Below are positions 1 to 7,890 of a stretch of 19,330 nucleotides of DNA, in pieces. The notes under the pieces are model-generated. The model worked only from the letters and a program-made list of their open reading frames with translations. It did not search any database and had not been told where the DNA came from. Made by a program: the position numbers and the translations under genes. The DNA is from Myxococcales bacterium (GTDB lineage: Bacteria; Myxococcota_A; Polyangia; Polyangiales; Polyangiaceae), in assembly GCA_013298325.1 (NCBI GenBank), contig JAAFHJ010000032.1:1-19330 (forward strand). The letters are read 5' to 3'. Position 1 is the first letter of the stretch; each line of letters begins with the position of its first letter.

Positions 1-132
1 TCTGAGCGGCAATTGCGTCGTCGTGGGACTGCTTCTGAGCCGCAGTTGCGTCGTCGTGAGCCTGTTTCTGGGCGGCAATCTCCGCTTCGTGGACCTGTTT
101 CTGGGCGGTGATCTCCACTTCGTGGGCCTGCG
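1..132 (-). repeat. 33-bp in-frame tandem repeat (hendecad coiled coil)
   Basis: Four consecutive 33-base units begin at 1, 34, 67 and 100 on the plus strand, each opening with TCTGxGC (the last with minor change). Read on the minus strand within the FrzS-like gene they give 11-residue units such as KQVHEAEIAAQ, KQAHDDATAAQ and KQSHDDAIAAQ. An 11-residue period is typical of hendecad coiled coils. The array continues past the window edge, so its copy number is unknown. Confidence 0.85.
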
Positions 133-1780
133 TCTTCGTCGCAAGCGCCTCCGCGTGGGCCGCTTTTTCTGCGGCGAGCGCCGCTTCCTGGACCTTCGTC
201 GCTGTTGCGAGCGTCGCCTCACTGGCCGCCCGTGCTTTCGCAAGTTCGTCCTGTTGCGCGCGATAGAGGGCAGCGAGCTTTGCCTCGTGCTCCTTGGCAA
301 GCGTCGCCTCGCGATCGGCGAGGGCCGTCTCTTTGGCGCGGGTCGTCTCGTCGGTCAGCTTCGCAAGGGCCGCCTCGTGATCGGCGAGCATTTTCTCGCG
401 CTCGGCAGTGCTGGCGCGGGTCGTTTCGTCGTGACGGAGCTGAAGATCGGTGAGTTCGGCGAGGCGCGCATCGAGGGCACGCGCGGTATCGGTGTACTTT
501 CCACGCAACGCGTCGAGTTCAGAAAGCGTGGTGATTCGCGCCGCCTCGCTCGCCTCGTGGGACTCACGCAGCTCCTCGGTCTCGCGGTCACGCGCGAGCA
601 TCCGCTCTTCGTAATCAGAGCGGGCCCGTTCCTCAGCGAGGAGCTTGTCTTGAGCCTCGAAGATCTCGCGGTCTTTTTTCGCGAGCGCCTCGCGAAAGCC
701 AAGAATCTCTTTGTCTTTTTTGTTGAGCGTCTCGCGGAGGTCGAGGAAGTCTTTGCTCGAGACCCCCGCCTTCGGGGCGACGCTCACCGGCCGCGAGCGA
801 AGCTCCTCCAGTTCGCGGGACACCCGTTCGGCGTCCTCCTGGGCGGCCGTCCGGCGGCGCTCTTCGGCGGCGAGCCGATCGCGGAGCTCCTTCGCCGACC
901 GTTCTTCGGTCGCAAGGCGATCACGGAGCTCCCGGGCCGCCTTTTCTTCGGTGGCGAGCGAGCTGCGCACCGCTTCCAGCGCTGCGCGCGCGTCGGCGGC
1001 ATCGGCTTCGGCGCGGCGGAGGGCATCGGCGCTCGCCCCGTCCTCGACGACACGCGGCGGCACCAGGATCAGCGGCGTCGACGCTGGCGCCGCGGGAACC
1101 GCCGGCGGTGGGGGCGGCGGAGAGGTCTCCGCATCCTCCTCGTCGGCGACCTCCGAGTCGTCGACAACATCGGTAGGTGCTGGCGTCGGCTCGTCAAATT
1201 TCGGGGGGGCCCCCGTCAATCGGCGAACGCGATCAAAGGCGTCATCCAGACCCGCAGTGTCGACTTCGACGACGTCGATGCGCGGCGGCGGCGGCGGCGG
1301 ATCGGTCGCGAGGAGTTCGACGGAGAGGTCGTCGTCCAGCACGACCGCCGACTCATCGACCGCCTCAGGGGGCAACGAATGGCCGACCATGGGCGACTCA
1401 GCAATCGGAATTTCGATATACTGGGAAAGAACGGGCCAGAGTTCTTCAAAAGAAATCGGCTTGTGAACGTATTCTTCCGCCCGCATTTTGAGCTTTTTGT
1501 GCTGCTCAAACGTCTCCGGACTCGACTCGGTCGAGAGGATGATCAGCGGAACATCCTTCAGGGTCGCGTCCTTTTTCAAGCGATTGCAGACCGAGAACCC
1601 GTTCGTCTTCGGAAGCTCGACCGCCAGCAAAATGAGCGCAGGGACGTCGGCCGCTGCCGCAGCGAGGCCCGCACTTCCGTCGTCGACGACGGTGACTTCT
1701 ACGCCCAAGGCGCTCAGCGAACTCCGAACTTCTTCGGCGAACGGCGCATCACTTTCGATGACGAGAACTTTCTGGCTCAT
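1..1780 (-). CDS. FrzS-like pseudo-receiver coiled-coil protein (3' end outside window)
   Basis: The gene starts with ATG at 1780 (GGAA-type ribosome site in CGGAAAAGCCGA) and stays open to the left edge, giving at least 593 residues. Residues 1-122 form a CheY-like receiver beginning MSQKVLVIESD, with Lys107 in the usual VxKP position. The phospho-acceptor site reads LLAVELP, so Ala53 replaces Asp and the domain cannot be phosphorylated in the normal way. From memory, this fold and the flanking EYVxKP segment resemble Myxococcus FrzS, an MglA-dependent polar motility protein with the same loss. An acidic, proline-rich linker with two runs of six prolines (about residues 140-250) follows. A very long Ala/Glu/Lys-rich coiled coil then runs from about 255 to the edge. 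The FrzS role is inferred from architecture; another coiled-coil pseudo-receiver protein is possible. Confidence 0.82.
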   Translation of the reverse strand, partial: MSQKVLVIESDAPFAEEVRSSLSALGVEVTVVDDGSAGLAAAAADVPALILLAVELPKTNGFSVCNRLKKDATLKDVPLIILSTESSPETFEQHKKLKMRAEEYVHKPISFEELWPVLSQYIEIPIAESPMVGHSLPPEAVDESAVVLDDDLSVELLATDPPPPPPRIDVVEVDTAGLDDAFDRVRRLTGAPPKFDEPTPAPTDVVDDSEVADEEDAETSPPPPPPAVPAAPASTPLILVPPRVVEDGASADALRRAEADAADARAALEAVRSSLATEEKAARELRDRLATEERSAKELRDRLAAEERRRTAAQEDAERVSRELEELRSRPVSVAPKAGVSSKDFLDLRETLNKKDKEILGFREALAKKDREIFEAQDKLLAEERARSDYEERMLARDRETEELRESHEASEAARITTLSELDALRGKYTDTARALDARLAELTDLQLRHDETTRASTAEREKMLADHEAALAKLTDETTRAKETALADREATLAKEHEAKLAALYRAQQDELAKARAASEATLATATKVQEAALAAEKAAHAEALATKTQAHEVEITAQKQVHEAEIAAQKQAHDDATAAQKQSHDDAIAAQ

Positions 1781-1952
1781 TCGGCTTTTCCGTTCGATAC
1801 AATGCTAGCTTTGGGCTTCAACAGTCCCCGTTTCTCCGCACTCGATGACGCGGCGAGAGGGCGAGGCCCGCGCGGCGGAGCGTACGAAACCGAAGCTTGC
1901 GTGCCCCAGAAGCCACTGGCGGCCCGAGAACGGGCTAAGTAGCGGTGGTATC

Positions 1953-2897
1953 ATGGTCAGCCCCGCTGTGTCGCTCCCCCACCTTGCCTTCGCCACGCCC
2001 CGCAAGCTGCCGAAGGCCTCCGAGCTTCCAGGGCGCGTGGTGGTCCTCGACATCGCCTTCGCCTCCGAGGCGTCCGGTGGCGGTTTCGCAAAGATTACGA
2101 AGCCTTTCATCGATGGCGTGGGCGACCGCCTCGCTCGCTGGGTCGATCACCACGACCACCGCCTCCACGGGACCTTCGCCGAAGATCGCCGGTTCGTCTT
2201 GGCTACGAAAAAGCAGCACGGCGCCTGTCCGGAGATGATCACCCCCGAGCTCGTCGCGGCGACCGGGGCGATCGACACCATCGTCTGCCACGGCGATTTC
2301 GATGGTCTTGTCTCCGCCGCCAAATGGATTCGCGGCGGCCACGAGCCGTATCCCGGGGCCGACGACGATGCCCGCGCCATCGACACCCGCATCGGAAAAC
2401 CGGGGCCGAAGGGGCTCCGCCTCGACCGCGCCCTCCGCGCGCGAAGCCGGGACGCTTCCATTTTTGGGCTTATTATCCGAGTACTTACGAGTGACTCACC
2501 CGATCCTGCCCTTTGGGCAATCCTCGATGAGGCGGCCCGTGAAATGGAGGCGCTCGAAGCGGCGACCGACAGACTCGCTGCAGGATACACGCGTATTTCG
2601 TTGCCGTCGGCGAGCGTCGCGCGAAGCATTGCGTTCCTGCGCGTACCGACCGGCGCCCCCCGCTACGACAAGACCGGCCTCCTGCTCGCCGGGCAAGATC
2701 GCGCGGCGATCGCGGCGGTCATCGACAAGGACACGCTGACCCTCGCTGCCCCGTTCGACAGTGGCATCGATTTCCTCGAACTTCTTGGACTTTCCGGCGG
2801 GATGCCGACGGTCGTCAGCGTGCCGATCGCACGCCTCGACGATGCCTTGCGTGCGCTCCGCGTCCCCCACGACGAGCGCTACCGCTTCGAAGCCTAA
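1953..2897 (+). CDS. DHH-type phosphoesterase-like protein with permuted motif order
   Basis: This 314-residue protein is taken from ATG 1953, which has GGTGG six bases upstream and follows an in-frame leader unlike coding sequence. It carries VVVLDIAF (Asp33), a DHH signature in WVDHHDH (residues 63-69), a GACPEMI segment (90-96), and then CHGDFDGLVSAAKWI (112-126). These resemble motifs II, III, IV and I of the DHH superfamily (RecJ, NrnA, PPX), which hydrolyse phosphodiester or phosphoanhydride bonds using Mn2+. In known members motif I comes first, so the order here looks circularly permuted. The C-terminal half (about 180-314) is not recognised. There is no signal peptide, so it is probably cytoplasmic. 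It converges on the next gene with a 3-base gap. The substrate cannot be told from sequence. Confidence 0.78.
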   Translation: MVSPAVSLPHLAFATPRKLPKASELPGRVVVLDIAFASEASGGGFAKITKPFIDGVGDRLARWVDHHDHRLHGTFAEDRRFVLATKKQHGACPEMITPELVAATGAIDTIVCHGDFDGLVSAAKWIRGGHEPYPGADDDARAIDTRIGKPGPKGLRLDRALRARSRDASIFGLIIRVLTSDSPDPALWAILDEAAREMEALEAATDRLAAGYTRISLPSASVARSIAFLRVPTGAPRYDKTGLLLAGQDRAAIAAVIDKDTLTLAAPFDSGIDFLELLGLSGGMPTVVSVPIARLDDALRALRVPHDERYRFEA

Positions 2898-2900
2898 GGG

Positions 2901-3950
2901 TCAGCGGCGGCAGACCCAGAGGATGGCGTCCTTCGCGGCGGTCCCGATGCGGAACTGGTCGCTGAGGAGGCCCGTACGCTGGAAGCCGGCGTGGAGGAAG
3001 GCCATCGCGAGGCCCTCGTCGTCACTCGGGGAGAAGGCAAAAACCGTGGAAGCTCCAGCACTTCGTGCGCGTTCGACGAGTTCGTCGACGGCAACCATGG
3101 TGAGGAGCACCCCTTCCATCGTCGTCGGGGATTCCAGAAGTTCGAGGAAGGCGTTTCCGTAGGCATCGTGAGCTTCAAGACTCGCGACGACGGCGAAGTC
3201 GGCGCGGCCCAGAGCGACGAAATAGCTTCGTGTGCCGCGGCGAACGAGCGGCGCAAACGCGGTGAGGGCGGTTCCGGCGCGGGCGGCGAGCGCGTAGGAG
3301 CGGCGAGCGTCAGCTTCGTCCATCTCGTGGACGGTCACCGCGGGGAGCGAAGACAGTGGAAGTTCACGGAGTTCGCGGAGGGCGACTTTGGCCGCACGGT
3401 CGGCGCGATCTTGAGAGGTGGACGGCTCCGGCGGGAGCTCGATCGCGCGCCCCTCACTCATCACGACCACGCGAGGCTCCGGGGGCGCCGCGGGGTGACG
3501 GACCGGCGAACCGAGGAGGACGGCGTGTTCCTGGTCGCCGCGGACGCTGCGACGACGGCCATCGGGGCGGCCAAAATAGCCAGGGATCGTCCCCTCTTCG
3601 CGAAAGCCCAGCGCCTCCCACTGGGCCGCTTCGGTGCTCTCGACGAGGGCGAAGACCTTCGTCGCACGGAGCTTCAGCGCCTCGCGAAGAATGAGCGTGC
3701 GCTTTCGGGGGTCGTCACCAGCACGGAGGTCGACCACGCGGGCGGCGCCGACCGGATTTGCGAGCATCAAAAAGGAGATCGCCCCTTCGTGGACGATCTC
3801 CTGGTCGGGCGTTCGCGCGTCGGCAACGACGACATCGGAGCGCTCACGACGAGACTTGCGAGGCTCCTGCGGCTCGGTGGCGCGGAACGAAGGGCCAGCG
3901 ACGGGGGTCTCCCGGCCGCGCGACACTTTCTTTGCACCCTGAACCGCCAT
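2901..3950 (-). CDS. AblB-like tandem GNAT-fold protein
   Basis: The gene encodes 349 residues from ATG 3950, chosen because GGGAGGAA lies five bases upstream; an upstream in-frame extension lacks such a site. Residues 55-128 (IVHEGAISFLML to GTIPGYF) and 205-349 resemble the two halves of AblB, the beta-lysine N-acetyltransferase that makes the osmolyte N-acetyl-beta-lysine. A GFREEGTIPGYF stretch (115-126) and the C-terminal FQRTGLLSDQF block are the most telling. The acetyl-CoA loop (R/QxxGxG/A) expected near residues 272-285 is replaced by SPTTMEG, so activity is doubtful. A charged, Arg-rich leader (1-50) and a linker (130-200) are unusual for AblB, which is normally about 280 residues. 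No lysine 2,3-aminomutase gene is nearby. It could be another GNAT-fold protein. Confidence 0.7.
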   Translation of the reverse strand: MAVQGAKKVSRGRETPVAGPSFRATEPQEPRKSRRERSDVVVADARTPDQEIVHEGAISFLMLANPVGAARVVDLRAGDDPRKRTLILREALKLRATKVFALVESTEAAQWEALGFREEGTIPGYFGRPDGRRRSVRGDQEHAVLLGSPVRHPAAPPEPRVVVMSEGRAIELPPEPSTSQDRADRAAKVALRELRELPLSSLPAVTVHEMDEADARRSYALAARAGTALTAFAPLVRRGTRSYFVALGRADFAVVASLEAHDAYGNAFLELLESPTTMEGVLLTMVAVDELVERARSAGASTVFAFSPSDDEGLAMAFLHAGFQRTGLLSDQFRIGTAAKDAILWVCRR

Positions 3951-3971
3951 CCGTATTCCTCCCGTAGGTCT

Positions 3972-3991
3972 TCTCGCAATCGTTCGCGAGA
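3972..3991. promoter_or_regulatory. inverted repeat upstream of the GNAT-like gene
   Basis: Six-base arms TCTCGC and GCGAGA surround an eight-base centre. The element lies about 22 bases upstream of the GNAT-like start codon, just before its ribosome binding site. It could be an operator or a leader hairpin; no factor is implied. Confidence 0.35.
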
Positions 3992-4007
3992 CCACCAAGC
4001 GGCGCTC

Positions 4008-4035
4008 GTCTAAACTGCGAATCCTCATCGGTCAA
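4008..4035 (-). promoter_or_regulatory. possible sigma-70-type promoter for the GNAT-like gene
   Basis: On the minus strand TTGACC (plus 4030-4035) is followed after 16 bases by TTAGAC (plus 4008-4013). The -35 matches consensus at five of six bases, while the -10 is weak. It sits in the 261-base gap between pdxH and the GNAT-like gene, where an independent promoter would be expected. The rest of that gap shows nothing else recognisable. Confidence 0.3.
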
Positions 4036-4211
4036 ACAGGATTGTGCGCTTTTCCCAACGTGACCTTCCTGTGACGGAAACCGACCGCATCCGTGTCGCA
4101 AATTGACGCATCAAGTCGCGGCATTCACGCGTAGATTTGCGGTCGCGCTCTCACGACGATCGCCGCGGGTGGGTCGAAAACTCCTCAAATTTTGCCGCCG
4201 AAACGGAGCAT

Positions 4212-4856
4212 TCACGGCATCAATCGCTGGAGGGCCCAGGCGCCGTCGGCCGTTTTCAATTGATAGACCAAGCGGTCGTGAAGGCGGCTCGGCCGACCCT
4301 GCCAAAACTCGAAACGCTCGGGGACGACGCGGTACCCCCCCCAAAATGGGGGGAGCGGGACGTCCTCGCCGGGGTAGCGCGCATCGGCCTCGTCAAAGCG
4401 CCGGGCGAGCTCCTCGCGGGTCGCGAGCGGCTGGCTCTGGGCCGAAGCCCAGGCACCAATGCGGCTCTCCCGGGGTCGCGAGCGGAAATAGGCCTCGGAG
4501 ACTGCCGTCGGGACGCGGGAAACCGCCCCTTCCACACGCACCTGGCGTTCAAGCGTCGGCCAGAAGAAAAGCAGCGCGGCGCAACCGGTGGCGGCGAGGT
4601 CCTCGCCTTTTCTGCTCTCGTAATTTGTATAAAACACAAGACCTTCCGCATCGAGACCGCGGAGGAGCACGATGCGCGAGGAAGGCTTTCCGTCGGCGGC
4701 GACGGTCGTGAGCGCCATGGCGTTCGGCTCGGGGGCGTTCGCGGCCACCGCCTCGTCGACCCAGCGGGCAAGCTGTTCGTGGGGGGCAGCGGCGACATCG
4801 GCCTCGTCGAGAGCCCCTTTGGCGTAATCGGTCCGGAGAGACGTGACGTCGTTCAT
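4212..4856 (-). CDS. pdxH: pyridoxamine/pyridoxine 5'-phosphate oxidase
   Basis: The FMN-dependent oxidase converts pyridoxamine or pyridoxine 5'-phosphate to pyridoxal 5'-phosphate in the last step of vitamin B6 synthesis and salvage. The 214-residue length from ATG 4856 matches the family (about 210-220). Signature segments appear in order: PSSRIVLLRG and FYTNYESRKG (FMN binding), LLFFWPTLERQVRVEG, SRIGAWASAQSQPL, and the C-terminal PPFWGGYRVVPERFEFWQG with SRLHDR. It ends in the usual RLxP (RLMP), so it is intact. It is cytoplasmic. It diverges from the GAF/HD-GYP gene, and the two probably share the short region between 4857 and 4942 for their promoters. No other B6 gene is in the window. 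Confidence 0.97.
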   Translation of the reverse strand: MNDVTSLRTDYAKGALDEADVAAAPHEQLARWVDEAVAANAPEPNAMALTTVAADGKPSSRIVLLRGLDAEGLVFYTNYESRKGEDLAATGCAALLFFWPTLERQVRVEGAVSRVPTAVSEAYFRSRPRESRIGAWASAQSQPLATREELARRFDEADARYPGEDVPLPPFWGGYRVVPERFEFWQGRPSRLHDRLVYQLKTADGAWALQRLMP

Positions 4857-4942
4857 GGGTGGGATATGTTCCTCGCGCGCGCTCGCATCCAGCGAATTCG
4901 GCAGTCGGAGAAGTGACCGCGAAAACGCAGTCGGGAAAACCG

Positions 4943-7009
4943 TTGAAGCCCCAAGTACCCCCCTCCTCCCCGCGCCTTGTCGAACGGGCTGAACAGCTCG
5001 CCACACGGCTGGCAACCATGGTTTTTGCTGGCGAGCGCCCTCCGCGGGTCGACGCAGGCCACGACGCAGTGCCGGTCAGTTTGCGACGCGCACCCTCGGA
5101 AGCGCAGAGCGTCTATGCGCCGTTTCCCGGCATCGTGCAGGTGGTGCGCACGCGCGCAAATCACGCACTGACGGTGGTGCTCGCCGAGCAAACCTTGTGG
5201 GAGAGAGACCCGAAGCTATTTGCACCCTACACGGAAGCACTCGCAGAGAAGCGTGCAACGCTCATCCTTCTTGGAAAGCGCTCCGGCCGGGGGGACGGAC
5301 AACGCGAACGTTTTTCAGTAGATCGCGCTCTTGCGCTCGGCGTAGCCGCCATCGTCGATGCCGAAGCCGGCGACGACGAACTGGCCCTCGCGATTACCCG
5401 GGCGTTTGAGGCACTTGAGCTCCGTGGTCACGCGACGAGCAGCGGGGCGTCGATCGAGCAGTATCGGTCCCAGCTCGACGAGCTCGCCCAGATCGCCCGA
5501 GCAATGACGACCGCGCGGGACGTCGACAAGCTCCTTGCGGTCATTCTCGAAAAATCTCGGCTTGTTACCGGAGCCGACGCCGGCAGTTTGTATGTGCTGG
5601 AGAGCGACGAGAGCGGCGCGTCCCAACGCCTTCGCTTCAAGATGTCGCAGAACGATTCGGTCCAGTTCGACTCCCGCGAATTCACGATGCCGCTCTCGGC
5701 GACGAGCATCGCTGGCGCCGTCGCCCTCGAACGTCGCGCGATCGCCATCCGCGACGTCTACGAAATCGCCGCCGGCGCCCCGTACCGCTTCGACCGCCGC
5801 ATCGACGAAAAGAGCGGCTACCGCACAAAAAGCATGCTGACGGTGCCGCTCGTCTCCCAAAGAGACGAGTGCGTGGGCGTCATTCAATTGATCAATAAGA
5901 AGCGGGACCCCCGGGTGCGTCTCCGCGACGACGAGACGGTGCGCCGCGAGGTCGTCCCCTTCGATCAACGGAGCGAAGAGCTCCTGGCGACCGTCGCCGC
6001 CCAGGCAGGAATCTCCCTGGAAAACGCGCTACTCTACGATGAAATTCGCAAGCTTTTCGAGGGCTTCGTCGCAGCAAGCGTGGAGGCGATCGAGTCTCGT
6101 GATCCGACCACAAGCGGCCACTCGCGGCGCGTGGCCGATCTCACGGTCGGCCTCGCCAAGACCGTCGACGGGATCAGCGACGGCCCCTTTTCCGCCCTCG
6201 CCTTCTCCGTGGGTGACCTGCGCGAGCTCGAATACGCAAGTCTTCTTCACGACTTCGGAAAGATCGGCGTTCGCGAAAAGGTCCTCGTCAAGGCGAAGAA
6301 GCTCTACGACGAGCAGCTCGAGCTCGTACGGGGGCGCTTTGCGTTCGTGGAACAAAGCCTCGAAACCGACATGCTCAAACGGAAGATCGCCCTCTTGGAA
6401 AGGGGCGCTGACTCCGCGGAGATCGCTGCGATCGGCATCGAGTTTGAAGAGCGTCGCGAACAGCTACGCAGCAGCTTCCAGGCGATCCTTTCGGCGAATG
6501 AACCGACGGTCCTCGCGGCAGGTGATTTCGCGCGCGTCGAGGCGGTTGCGAAGGAGAGCTACTTCGATCTTCAAGGAAATCTCCGGCCACTTCTCGAACA
6601 GGAGGAGCTTGAAGCCCTCTCCATCAAACGTGGAAGTTTGACGGGACCTGAATACGCGGAGATCTGCTCCCACGTTGAGCATACGTTTAAATTTCTTTCC
6701 CAGATCCCCTGGGGGAAGCAACTCCGCCGCGTGCCGCTAATTGCCGGAGCCCATCACGAGCGAGTCAACGGAACGGGCTACCCAAATCGCCTAAATGCTG
6801 AGGAAATTCCGGTGCAATCGAAGATGATGGCGATCGCCGACGTCTTCGACGCGCTCACGGCAAGCGACCGCCCCTACAAGAAGGCAGTCCCGCTGGTACG
6901 GGCGCTGGATATCCTGGAACTTGGCGTCAAGGACGGGCATCTCGACGGCGAACTCGTCCGCATCTTCCGGGAAGCAGAAGTGCACCAGATCATCACAACC
7001 GTCGTTTGA
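4943..7009 (+). CDS. GAF and HD-GYP domain protein, probable cyclic-di-GMP phosphodiesterase
   Basis: About 688 residues: an N-terminal receiver-like region (about 55-150) without clear active-site residues, a GAF sensor domain (about 178-370, containing LVTGADAGSLYVLE and VGVIQLINKKRD) and an HD-GYP domain. The HD-GYP metal and motif residues are present: His393 in SGHSRRV, His436-Asp437 in HDFGKIGV, His577 and His580 in SHVEHTF, His604-His605-Glu606 and Gly612-Tyr613-Pro614. HD-GYP enzymes hydrolyse cyclic di-GMP. About 110 extra residues, mostly helical and charged, lie between the HD motif and His577. The start is uncertain: TTG 4943 has GGGAAAA at good spacing; GTG 4913, GTG 4859 and ATG 5018 are alternatives. 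The 3' end overlaps the convergent ligase-like gene by 17 bases. Confidence 0.9.
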   Translation: MKPQVPPSSPRLVERAEQLATRLATMVFAGERPPRVDAGHDAVPVSLRRAPSEAQSVYAPFPGIVQVVRTRANHALTVVLAEQTLWERDPKLFAPYTEALAEKRATLILLGKRSGRGDGQRERFSVDRALALGVAAIVDAEAGDDELALAITRAFEALELRGHATSSGASIEQYRSQLDELAQIARAMTTARDVDKLLAVILEKSRLVTGADAGSLYVLESDESGASQRLRFKMSQNDSVQFDSREFTMPLSATSIAGAVALERRAIAIRDVYEIAAGAPYRFDRRIDEKSGYRTKSMLTVPLVSQRDECVGVIQLINKKRDPRVRLRDDETVRREVVPFDQRSEELLATVAAQAGISLENALLYDEIRKLFEGFVAASVEAIESRDPTTSGHSRRVADLTVGLAKTVDGISDGPFSALAFSVGDLRELEYASLLHDFGKIGVREKVLVKAKKLYDEQLELVRGRFAFVEQSLETDMLKRKIALLERGADSAEIAAIGIEFEERREQLRSSFQAILSANEPTVLAAGDFARVEAVAKESYFDLQGNLRPLLEQEELEALSIKRGSLTGPEYAEICSHVEHTFKFLSQIPWGKQLRRVPLIAGAHHERVNGTGYPNRLNAEEIPVQSKMMAIADVFDALTASDRPYKKAVPLVRALDILELGVKDGHLDGELVRIFREAEVHQIITTVV

Positions 7010-7865
7010 GGGAATCGATCAGTGACGTAAGTACGGCGAGGTCGGGCAACCCGAGGATGGCGGCCCGTCCGTCTTGGAAGGGGGCAAGATTCTCAGCCGT
7101 GGGGGCGTTCGCGAAGGCGTTTAGTGCGTCTTCGCTCGCCTGAAGGTCGCCACCGAGGATCGCTTGCTCGTCTTCTTCGAGCGCACCGATGGTCCCGATC
7201 TCGCTCTCCTTTGTCACGAGGAATGCGCTTTGTACGCGAGCCTCTTCTGCCTCTGAGTTCCAGCCGATTGCTTGATTGGGTAGCCGGTAGGCTGCCACGA
7301 TACGTGCAACGAGCTCGCCGGCGGAGTGCTCCGCGTAGGGGGCGGGGACGGCGCCGCGGAAGGAAGGGCGGCCTGCGCCTTCGAAGGGGGAGTTCGTACC
7401 GACGACTGCCTCAAAGAGGGCGCGCCCGCTTGCGACGTCGTGGGCGAAGGCGATGCCTGCGATCGGGGAGCGGACGTCACGGCGAGCGCCGGTGCGGAGG
7501 GTCACGAAGTCGCGACCGCCGTACATCGCGTAGGGGCCGAGCGCCTTGAGGAGCGGCCGTACCATGCGATTGAGGAAGTTCGCCGGGGTCGCGTCGCTCG
7601 CAAGGGCATGCACAGCAGGGACGGCGATGCCGAGGTAGATGGAACCGGGGGCGAGTTCCCAGGTGGCTCCGGAGCTGCTGCGTCGGTACGCGCGCAGGCC
7701 GCCGTTCGCGCGCTGGGTGCTCGAAACGAACCGGGCGGAATCGTTGCATACTGCACAAAAAAGCGACGCCCCCGTGGGAGGGGGCGCGTCGTCGCCAGCG
7801 TTCGACGGGGAGGCGCTGGCAGACCAGGCAGAGAGGGCGGCGGCGGGCAGCGTGGGGGACGTCAC
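6993..7865 (-). CDS. lipoate-protein ligase-like protein lacking the catalytic lysine
   Basis: This 290-residue protein is read from GTG 7865, the only plausible start after an in-frame TAG. Residues 60-160 resemble the LplA/BirA ligase fold: YRRSSSGATWELAPG matches the RRxSGGG loop, and LNRMVRPLLKALG, YGGRDFVTL and SPIAGIAFAHD follow in the expected order. In active ligases the last motif is KIxGxA, with Lys binding the lipoyl or biotinyl adenylate; here Pro134 occupies that position, and the GGG of the first loop is SSG. It is therefore probably not a functional ligase. A CAVC pair (37-40) sits just before. The C-terminal third (about 190-290) is acidic and not recognised. It follows the glycine-rich lipoprotein gene by 25 bases and is probably cotranscribed with it. 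Confidence 0.68.
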   Translation of the reverse strand: MTSPTLPAAALSAWSASASPSNAGDDAPPPTGASLFCAVCNDSARFVSSTQRANGGLRAYRRSSSGATWELAPGSIYLGIAVPAVHALASDATPANFLNRMVRPLLKALGPYAMYGGRDFVTLRTGARRDVRSPIAGIAFAHDVASGRALFEAVVGTNSPFEGAGRPSFRGAVPAPYAEHSAGELVARIVAAYRLPNQAIGWNSEAEEARVQSAFLVTKESEIGTIGALEEDEQAILGGDLQASEDALNAFANAPTAENLAPFQDGRAAILGLPDLAVLTSLIDSLKRRL

Positions 7866-7890
7866 CCAGCAACGCTAGGACGATTCAGGC

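Noticed and set aside
23..1942. 639-residue plus-strand open frame
   Set aside because: It mirrors the GC-rich coiled-coil coding strand of the FrzS-like gene. The translation is Arg-rich low-complexity sequence without domains.
2991..4013. 340-residue plus-strand open frame
   Set aside because: It is antisense to the GNAT-like gene, which has a strong ribosome site and recognisable motifs; this frame has none.
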